This document shows, piece after piece, positions 6,622 through 11,023 of a stretch of DNA of 11,023 bases. The notes below the pieces were generated by a model. That model saw only the letters and a list, made by a program, of their open reading frames with translations. It did not search any database and was not told where the DNA came from. Positions within the stretch are counted from its first letter, which is position 1, and each line of letters starts with the position of its first letter. The position numbers and the translations under genes were made by a program. The DNA lies in the NCBI GenBank assembly GCA_027056465.1, contig JALUKS010000090.1, positions 1 through 11,023 of the forward strand. Direction: 5' to 3'. The DNA comes from Sulfurimonas sp. (GTDB taxonomy: Bacteria > Campylobacterota > Campylobacteria > Campylobacterales > Sulfurimonadaceae).

Positions 6622-6882
6622 ATGATTGATGCTGAATTTAGAAGTGAAGAGAGATTTTCAAGATTAGCACTTGCTTATGAGACGGATGAAGAAAAAGTAA
6701 ATATAGACAAATCTATAGAGTCTATTACTAATAAACATTCTGTTTTACCAGAAACTTATACAACTAAAGTTTCAAATGGTAAAGAAGTTTTAGTAATAGA
6801 ATTTCATGATGATACTGCTCGTGAAGCTGGTGATATATTTGAAGAGATAATTAAAGATTTAGATATTAAAGTTTGTAATTAA
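6622..6882 (+). CDS. conserved-looking 86-aa protein, unknown function
   Basis: A small soluble acidic protein starting MIDAEFRSEERFSRLALAYE. There is no signal peptide, membrane segment or metal motif. The second half alternates strand-like and helical stretches (TTKVSNGKEVLVIEFHDDTAREAGDIFEEII, of which about 47-80 may form a small alpha/beta unit). The start is well supported by GAAGG (6611-6615) seven bases before the ATG and by the TATAAT box upstream. It is followed 11 bases later by fliL, whose leader (AAGGATATAGAATG) closely resembles its own (AAGGTATAGAATG). It is therefore very probably the first gene of a fliL-acpS operon. I do not recognise the family; a flagellar role is only a guess from position. 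Confidence 0.75.
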   Translation: MIDAEFRSEERFSRLALAYETDEEKVNIDKSIESITNKHSVLPETYTTKVSNGKEVLVIEFHDDTAREAGDIFEEIIKDLDIKVCN

Positions 6883-6893
6883 AAGGATATAGA

Positions 6894-7457
6894 ATGGCTG
6901 ATAAAAAAGAAGAAGAAAAAACAGAAGAAGAGTCTGCCCCCGAAGAAAAAAAATCAAGCAATATGTTGCTAATAATTATTATTGTTGTACTATTCTTAAT
7001 TATCATTATTGGTGGAGTCGTAACCTATCTTCTTATGGGTGATGATTCTGAAGCAGCACAAGACAATAAGCAAGTACAAGAAAAACCAAAATCAAAACGC
7101 AGTGTATCAACAGGTTCTAATGCAGCCAATAATAATAATAGAGATTTGAGTGAGATAGGTGTACTCTATCCTCTTGATACATTTACAGTAAATCTCAAAA
7201 GTGATGCAGGCCGCCGTTACCTTAAAGTGACTATGAGTTTAGAACTTGATGGTAAAGATCTGAGTACTGAGCTTGATGCGAAAACAGCAGTTTTACGAGA
7301 TAGAATCATTCGTATTTTAACCTCTAAAACTCTTGAAGAAATCTCTTCAAAAAAAGGAAAACAGAAAGTTTCTCAACAAATTGTAGATACATTGAACTCT
7401 ATGATTAGCAAAGGTTCTGTTCGTGCTGTTTACTTTACAGAGTTTGTAATACAATAA
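6894..7457 (+). CDS. fliL: flagellar basal body-associated protein FliL
   Basis: A 187-residue single-pass inner-membrane protein that surrounds the stator (MotAB) at the flagellar motor. It has a highly charged cytoplasmic N-terminus (ADKKEEEKTEEESAPEEKK), one strongly hydrophobic helix (about 24-47, LLIIIIVVLFLIIIIGG), a low-complexity linker (about 50-82, Q/K/S/N-rich) and a C-terminal periplasmic FliL domain (about 85-187). The domain shows the family features YPLDTFTVNL, RRYLKVTMSLEL, an L-D-x-x-x-x-x-x-R-D-x-I-I segment and the ending VRAVYFTEFVIQ. Shine-Dalgarno AAAAGG precedes the ATG. It is the only flagellar gene in the window, pointing to a motile organism; separation from the main flagellar loci and pairing with acpS is, from memory, usual in Campylobacterota. 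Confidence 0.92.
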   Translation: MADKKEEEKTEEESAPEEKKSSNMLLIIIIVVLFLIIIIGGVVTYLLMGDDSEAAQDNKQVQEKPKSKRSVSTGSNAANNNNRDLSEIGVLYPLDTFTVNLKSDAGRRYLKVTMSLELDGKDLSTELDAKTAVLRDRIIRILTSKTLEEISSKKGKQKVSQQIVDTLNSMISKGSVRAVYFTEFVIQ

Positions 7458-7461
7458 CCTT

Positions 7462-7836
7462 ATGTTAGGTATTGACATCGTTAAAACTTCTCGTATGGAA
7501 GAGTTACAAAAACGCTATGAAGAGAAATTTCTTCTTAAATATCTCTCAGCAGAGGAGATGAAACTTGTGAAGTCTCCTAAAACTGCAGCAGGATTTTGGG
7601 CTATTAAAGAGGCGACTTCTAAAGCACTCGGTTGTGGTATCGGGGCTGATTGCAGTTTTTTTGATATTGTTATCTACAAAACAGAGCGAGGCGCTCCGAA
7701 AATCTCTCTCTCGAAAAAAGTGGTCGCAAAGTTTCAGATAGAGGAAGCTTCAGTCTCACTTACGCATGATGGAGAGTACGCAGTCGCAGTGGTAGCGCTA
7801 AAATCAGCCACCACCAACAAAATCAAGCAGTTCTAG
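7462..7836 (+). CDS. acpS: holo-[acyl-carrier-protein] synthase
   Basis: A 124-residue 4'-phosphopantetheinyl transferase that moves the phosphopantetheine arm of CoA onto the serine of acyl carrier protein, activating it for fatty acid synthesis. The family's two metal-binding acidic residues are visible: D5 in MLGIDIV and E50 in FWAIKEATSKALG. The C-terminal part has the typical SLTHDGEYAVAVVAL strand. The last eleven residues (KSATTNKIKQF) go beyond the usual family end and are encoded where the gene overlaps thiS on the other strand by 33 bp. The ATG follows the fliL stop by four bases with no obvious Shine-Dalgarno, so translation is likely coupled to fliL. Confidence 0.93.
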   Translation: MLGIDIVKTSRMEELQKRYEEKFLLKYLSAEEMKLVKSPKTAAGFWAIKEATSKALGCGIGADCSFFDIVIYKTERGAPKISLSKKVVAKFQIEEASVSLTHDGEYAVAVVALKSATTNKIKQF

Positions 7837-8004
7837 CTTATCGCCATCTGCTAGAGTGTGTCTGTTCCAGCTATCTTGCTTGACTATCTCCATATTGACA
7901 GCTGCAGCCATCACCTTATCCTCTAATGCAAGTTCTTTGAGTAACTCTTCTACTGTAATTTTCTCTTGCACTTCTCTCTTTTCGCCATTTATTATGATAG
8001 TCAT
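7804..8004 (-). CDS. thiS: sulfur carrier protein ThiS
   Basis: A 66-residue ubiquitin-like protein that carries sulfur as a C-terminal thiocarboxylate for thiazole synthesis in thiamin biosynthesis. It begins MTIIINGEKREVQEKITVEE, has the central LLKEL helix, and ends ELLDFVGGG, the diagnostic terminal Gly-Gly to which sulfur is attached. Length is exactly that of the family. It follows the cytochrome gene by nine bases on the same strand with only a weak ribosome-binding stretch, so it is probably translated from the cytochrome transcript. No thiF, thiG or thiH is in the window, so the modifying enzymes must be encoded elsewhere. Its last eleven codons, including the stop, overlap the acpS 3' end. 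Confidence 0.93.
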   Translation of the reverse strand: MTIIINGEKREVQEKITVEELLKELALEDKVMAAAVNMEIVKQDSWNRHTLADGDKLELLDFVGGG

Positions 8005-8013
8005 TATGCTATC

Positions 8014-8454
8014 TTAAAGAGTAGAGATATATTTTGCTAAAGCTTTTACTTCTTCACTAGAGAGTTTTGAAGCTTGTCCTTTCATAACAGCTTGCATACT
8101 GCCACCATAAGTGCCTTTTTTATAGCCGTTAAGAGCAGTTGTGATTTTTGCTTCACTCCAACCAGCGATTATTTGTGATTTACCTAGTGCATGATTTTGT
8201 GCCTTGTTTCCATGACATCCCGCACATTTAGCAAAGAGTTTACTCCCATCAGCTGGTGATACTACTTTTGCAACGATCACTTTTTTTTCTACTACTTTTT
8301 TTGCCTCTTGCTTCTCTTTTACAACCTCTTTTTTCTGCACTACTGCAACAGGAGTTGTTTTTGCTATTGTTTTACTACTTGTATCTTCTACTGTTTTGCT
8401 ATCGTTACATCCAACAAGAAAAAGAAATGCAACTAATGATAATGTCATTTTCAT
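8014..8454 (-). CDS. c553-like monohaem cytochrome c lipoprotein
   Basis: A 146-residue exported electron carrier. The N-terminus is a lipoprotein signal with lipobox LFLVGC (C16). Next comes a low-complexity K/V/E/A-rich tether (about 28-64). A small class I cytochrome c domain follows, with the haem site C77-A-G-C80-H81 and a C-terminal helix (SSEEVKALAKYIST). Aligning YGGSMQAVM with my recollection of Desulfovibrio c553 (YGGERKAMM) makes M124 the probable sixth haem ligand. It should sit in the periplasm on a flexible tether and pass electrons between membrane complexes such as bc1 and a terminal oxidase or reductase; the partner is unknown. AAGGA lies six bases before the ATG, and an extended -10 promoter is further upstream. 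The gene is followed directly by thiS. Confidence 0.9.
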   Translation of the reverse strand: MKMTLSLVAFLFLVGCNDSKTVEDTSSKTIAKTTPVAVVQKKEVVKEKQEAKKVVEKKVIVAKVVSPADGSKLFAKCAGCHGNKAQNHALGKSQIIAGWSEAKITTALNGYKKGTYGGSMQAVMKGQASKLSSEEVKALAKYISTL

Positions 8455-8479
8455 GATAATTCCTTAAATAATTTTATCA

Positions 8480-8488
8480 ATTATAGCA
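8480..8488 (-). promoter_or_regulatory. extended -10 promoter for the cytochrome c-thiS operon
   Basis: The complement reads TGCTATAAT, with the TATAAT at 8480-8485. Transcription would start near 8473, about 20 bases before the ATG. A TTGAAG (8505-8510 on the complement) is a weak -35 candidate at 19-base spacing. The promoter is the left arm of the palindrome at 8480-8524. Confidence 0.6.
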
Positions 8489-8515
8489 TTATTTTGAAAA
8501 AAAACTTCAAAAAAA

Positions 8516-8524
8516 TGCTATAAT
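8516..8524 (+). promoter_or_regulatory. extended -10 promoter for the aminotransferase-murC operon
   Basis: TGCTATAAT with TATAAT at 8519-8524, placing the start near 8531, about 22 bases before the ATG at 8553. TTGAAA (8494-8499) is a weak -35 candidate at 19-base spacing. It is the mirror image of the cytochrome promoter. Confidence 0.6.
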
Positions 8525-8552
8525 CACGCTAATTTAACAAAGTGAAAAAACT

Positions 8553-9692
8553 ATGAAATTTGAACCCTATCCATTTGAAAAACTCAACAATTTACTACAA
8601 GAGATTCTACCAAATGAAAACTTTACTCCCTCAGTTCTTACCATCGGTGAGCCACAGTTTGAAACGCCAGAGTTTATTCAGAACTCTCTAGCAAAAAATG
8701 CTCCTCTTCTCAAGAAGTACCCAAAAACTGGTGGGGAGAAAGAGCTTAGAGAAGCTATGCGAGGATTTGTCGAGCGACGTTTTCACACAGAGCTTACTGA
8801 TGCTCAAATCATCCCTACTTTTGGAACTCGTGAAGTGCTTTTTAATTTTCCTCAATTTCTTCTTTTTGAGAAAGAGAGTCCAGTTATGGCATATACGAAC
8901 CCTTTTTATCAGATTTATGAGGGTGCAGCTATAGCAACTCGCTCAAAAGTAATCCACCTCAATCTTACTCAAGAGAACAACTTTAAACCAGAGATAGATG
9001 AGGAGGAGTTAGCGACTTGTGACCTCGTTATCCTCAACTCTCCAAACAATCCAACAACAGGTTCACTCACTTTAGAGGAGCTTGGTGAATGGGTATATCT
9101 CGCACTCAAACACAACTTTGTACTTCTTAACGATGAGTGTTATAGTGAGATTTACACAGGTAAGCCAACCCCATCACTACTAGAAGCATCTACCCATGTA
9201 GGCAACAATACTTTTAAAAATATTCTAGTCATAAACTCCATCTCCAAACGCTCCTCAGCACCAGGACTGCGTTCAGGTTTTATCGCTGGAGATGAAAAGA
9301 TATTAGCAGAGTATATGAAGTACCGTACCTATGTCGGATGTGCTAGCCCTCTTCCACTGCAAAGTGCAGCAGCTGAGGCTTGGAGTGATGAAAAGCATGT
9401 GAGTGCTTCTCGTGAAGTCTATAAGGCGAACTTCAAAATAGCTAGAGAGATACTAGGTACTGAGATACCAGAAGCAACTTTTTATCTCTGGATAAAAGTG
9501 CCAAATGCCCTAGAGTTTACAAAAAAACTTTATGAAAAGTACAATGTAAAAGTCCTCCCTGGGGAGTTCTTAGCACGAGAAAACAGTAGTGGCGAAAACC
9601 CTGCAATCGACTACATCCGTATAGCTTTGGTCGAGAGCGAAGCAAAAACAAGAGATGCATTACAAAGAATCAAGGAGTGTTTAGGTGAATAA
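8553..9692 (+). CDS. class I/II PLP-dependent aminotransferase, probable succinyldiaminopimelate transaminase (DapC-like)
   Basis: A 379-residue cytosolic aminotransferase of fold type I. The visible active site includes NSPNNPTTG (162-170, N165 or N166 contacting the PLP ring), NDECY (193-197, with D194 and Y197), the Schiff-base lysine K232 in SISKRSSAPGLRSGF with R240 binding the phosphate, and the substrate-carboxylate arginine R357 in IDYIRIAL. It begins MKFEPYPFEKLNNLLQEI and has TIGEPQFETPEF early, typical of this subfamily. Assignment to lysine/diaminopimelate synthesis (N-succinyl-2-amino-6-ketopimelate to N-succinyl-LL-diaminopimelate) is inferred from resemblance to Campylobacterota proteins so annotated and from co-transcription with murC, which starts the peptide that receives diaminopimelate. 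Another amino acid substrate cannot be excluded. It overlaps the next gene by eight bases. Confidence 0.82.
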   Translation: MKFEPYPFEKLNNLLQEILPNENFTPSVLTIGEPQFETPEFIQNSLAKNAPLLKKYPKTGGEKELREAMRGFVERRFHTELTDAQIIPTFGTREVLFNFPQFLLFEKESPVMAYTNPFYQIYEGAAIATRSKVIHLNLTQENNFKPEIDEEELATCDLVILNSPNNPTTGSLTLEELGEWVYLALKHNFVLLNDECYSEIYTGKPTPSLLEASTHVGNNTFKNILVINSISKRSSAPGLRSGFIAGDEKILAEYMKYRTYVGCASPLPLQSAAAEAWSDEKHVSASREVYKANFKIAREILGTEIPEATFYLWIKVPNALEFTKKLYEKYNVKVLPGEFLARENSSGENPAIDYIRIALVESEAKTRDALQRIKECLGE

Positions 9693-10185
9693 AGTAGAAG
9701 AGTTAAAGACAAAGGTATTACAAGCGCAACAGGAGAGTGATATTGCATCGCTCTATGTTTTAGAGGCAGAGGCTCATGAGCTATTTGATGAAGATACACT
9801 CAATGGTTTCTATGCAAACATCTTAGACCTTGCACTAGAAAAATTGACAGATACACTAGAGTCTCATCGCAAGATGGATATGAGTGAAGTCCAAGACTTC
9901 GCAACAACTCGTGCACTCTATGAGTATGCGATGGAACACTACTCTGCTGGGCAGATTAAAGATGCGGCTGCACTTCTTGAAGTCCTCTCTGGTATGACAA
10001 ATGATGATAAGTTCTCATGGTCACTCAAACTGCACTATCTTGCAGCTAACGAGGGTATCGATCTTGAAGATTTTATGGAGAAGTTTGCAGATATTGATAC
10101 AACACAAGCCAATGGGACTTTTTATATTTCAGGCTTTACAAAAGAGGCACAAATATTGCTAGACAATGCGCAACAAGGGGCGTAG
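9685..10185 (+). CDS. 166-aa helical protein between aminotransferase and murC, unknown function
   Basis: A 166-residue soluble acidic protein, read from a GTG start (GTGAATAAAGTAGAAG). The start is fixed by the strong Shine-Dalgarno AAGGAG at 9672-9677, seven bases upstream. It overlaps the aminotransferase end by eight bases and ends one base before the murC ATG, so the three genes form one tightly packed operon. The sequence looks almost wholly helical, with a possible TPR-like helix pair around 75-120 (ALYEYAMEHYSAGQIKDAAA followed by WSLKLHYLAANEG); no cysteine clusters, membrane helix or signal peptide are present. The tail (142-155, NGTFYISGFTKEAQ) is a more strand-like segment. I do not recognise the family. 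The context suggests a link to peptidoglycan precursor synthesis or cell division, but that is only inference. Confidence 0.82.
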   Translation: MNKVEELKTKVLQAQQESDIASLYVLEAEAHELFDEDTLNGFYANILDLALEKLTDTLESHRKMDMSEVQDFATTRALYEYAMEHYSAGQIKDAAALLEVLSGMTNDDKFSWSLKLHYLAANEGIDLEDFMEKFADIDTTQANGTFYISGFTKEAQILLDNAQQGA

Positions 10186-10186
10186 T

Positions 10187-11023
10187 ATGAAGATTCACTT
10201 TATAGGTATCGGTGGTATTGGTATATCTGGACTTGCACAGTATATGCACTTTAAGGGTCACGAGGTAAGTGGTTCAGACATCAAAGAGACACCAATAACA
10301 CGAAAACTCACAGAGATGGGGATACAGATAACCATTCCCCACTCTAGCGATGCTATAAGTGATCAAGATTTGGTAGTACACTCTGCTATCATTCGCCCTG
10401 ACAATCCTGAAATCATCACAGCAAATGCAAAGGGTATAGAGGTGTTAGCTCGTAGAGAGGCCCTTCTTAAAATCCTTGATGATAGAAAAGTTTACTCTGT
10501 TGCTGGGGCGCATGGCAAGAGTACAACGACAGCAATACTTACAGCCATTATGGATGGTTCAGCTATCATCGGTGCAGAGTCAAAGGCTTTTGGTTCAAAT
10601 GTTCGCTATGATGATAAAACAGAGATTATGCTCTTTGAAGCTGATGAGAGTGATGGAAGTTTTCTCAACTCCAACCCTAGTTGTGCCATTGTTATAAACG
10701 CAGAGCCAGAACATATGGAGTATTATGACTACAATTATGAGCGTTTTTACGACTCTTATAGAAGATTTATCGACGCAGCAGAATGCAGAGTTCTCAACGG
10801 AGAGGATGATTTTCTCTCTACTTTAGTTGGTAGTGTCGATGCAGAGTGGCTCTACCCCTCACAAGATATAAAGAGCATAGAGTATATCCTCATAGAGAAT
10901 GAACCACACACCCGTTTTGAGCTTCGTGACTTAGGAAGTTTTGATGTATGGGGTTTTGGGAAGCATATCGCTCTTGATGCCTCTCTTGCTATTCTTGCAG
11001 CAAATAAGTCGATGGAGATAGAG
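10187..11023 (+). CDS. murC: UDP-N-acetylmuramate--L-alanine ligase (MurC), N-terminal 279 residues, cut by window edge
   Basis: The cytosolic ATP-dependent ligase that adds L-alanine to UDP-N-acetylmuramic acid, the first stem-peptide step of peptidoglycan synthesis. The N-terminal UDP-binding Rossmann domain opens MKIHFIGIGGIGISGLAQYM, matching the MurC GIGGxGMS motif. The ATP P-loop is GAHGKSTT at 107-114 (usual consensus GTHGKTTT), followed by EADESDGSF (151-159) and NAEPEHMEYY (171-180), the family's central-domain motifs. GFGKHIALDASLAIL (257-270) matches the conserved G-x-H-N-x-x-N-x-x-A segment in a diverged form. The frame is open to the last base; about 150-170 residues of the C-terminal domain are expected beyond the edge. 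AAGGGG (10175-10180) precedes the ATG, which is one base after the previous stop. Confidence 0.95.
   Translation, partial: MKIHFIGIGGIGISGLAQYMHFKGHEVSGSDIKETPITRKLTEMGIQITIPHSSDAISDQDLVVHSAIIRPDNPEIITANAKGIEVLARREALLKILDDRKVYSVAGAHGKSTTTAILTAIMDGSAIIGAESKAFGSNVRYDDKTEIMLFEADESDGSFLNSNPSCAIVINAEPEHMEYYDYNYERFYDSYRRFIDAAECRVLNGEDDFLSTLVGSVDAEWLYPSQDIKSIEYILIENEPHTRFELRDLGSFDVWGFGKHIALDASLAILAANKSMEIE

Larger units (their letters stand above)
8480..8524. repeat. 45-bp near-perfect palindrome formed by two divergent promoters
   Basis: Left arm ATTATAGCATTATTTTGAA (8480-8498), a seven-base A-rich centre (8499-8505), and right arm TTCAAAAAAATGCTATAAT (8506-8524). The arms are reverse complements at 18 of 19 positions; the only mismatch is the 8491/8513 pair. 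Each arm carries an extended -10 (TGCTATAAT) and a TTGAA(A/G) at 19-base spacing, so both promoters share the same core DNA. Confidence 0.85.

Noticed and set aside
8256..8456. Plus-strand 66-codon leucine-rich frame that looks like a membrane protein
   Set aside because: It is the complement of the K/V/E-rich tether of the cytochrome lipoprotein; leucine richness arises from the reverse of lysine/glutamate codons.
8698..8934. Second frame inside the aminotransferase
   Set aside because: It is out of frame with a complete aminotransferase and has no independent support.
9611..9799. Minus-strand frame at the aminotransferase/166-aa gene junction
   Set aside because: It is antisense to both genes and has no start signal.
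10476..10697. Plus-strand frame of 73 codons inside murC
   Set aside because: It lies in another frame through the MurC ATP-binding domain, which is clearly the coding frame.
1..11023. CRISPR arrays, tRNA or rRNA genes, insertion-sequence ends
   Set aside because: No spaced direct repeats, cloverleaf-like stretches or terminal inverted repeats with target duplications were seen; nearly all DNA is taken up by protein-coding genes.

Overview
The window is a compact, AT-rich stretch of bacterial chromosome, almost entirely coding. Several features point to a Campylobacterota (epsilonproteobacterial) genome, most likely a Sulfurimonas-like sulfur or hydrogen oxidiser. These are the gene set and order (5-formyl-THF cyclo-ligase, RNase Y and an isolated atpB facing a thioredoxin lipoprotein, ftsY and radA), the TATAAT-type promoters with little or no -35 element, a c553-type cytochrome and fliL next to acpS. 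As I remember it, Campylobacter jejuni has a similar atpB/radA/ftsY/thioredoxin/RNase Y cluster. The genus is inferred, since no database search was possible.

Layout, left to right. (1) 1-135, minus: the first 45 codons of an Rpn/PD-(D/E)XK 'transposase-nuclease' gene cut by the window edge; it is the only mobile-type gene here. (2) 225-3366, minus: a co-directional block read as 5-formyl-THF cyclo-ligase, rny (RNase Y), atpB (F0 subunit a, with its own promoter) and a small two-helix membrane protein. (3) 3426-6550, plus, divergent from block 2: thioredoxin-like lipoprotein, ftsY (SRP receptor with an unusual C-terminal extension) and radA. A perfect 29-bp palindrome and a pyrimidine tract separate ftsY from radA. 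(4) 6622-7836, plus: an 86-aa unknown protein, fliL and acpS. (5) 7804-8454, minus: a c553-like cytochrome c lipoprotein followed by thiS, whose 3' end overlaps acpS. (6) 8553 to the right edge, plus: a DapC-like aminotransferase, an unknown helical 166-aa protein and murC (cut by the edge).

Functionally this is mostly core physiology: ATP synthesis (atpB), mRNA turnover (rny), one-carbon and thiamin cofactors (cyclo-ligase, thiS), co-translational membrane targeting (ftsY), recombination and repair (radA), flagellar motor (fliL), lipid carrier activation (acpS), periplasmic redox (thioredoxin, cytochrome c) and cell wall synthesis (the aminotransferase probably makes diaminopimelate, and murC starts the stem peptide it enters).

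I do not see a self-contained novel system. The signals most worth a second look are the near-perfect 45-bp palindrome built from the two divergent promoters at 8480-8524, the 29-bp perfect palindrome containing the ftsY stop codon, the roughly 80-residue C-terminal extension of FtsY, the convergent acpS/thiS coding overlap, and three small proteins I cannot assign. There is no gene-free stretch longer than about 90 bp.
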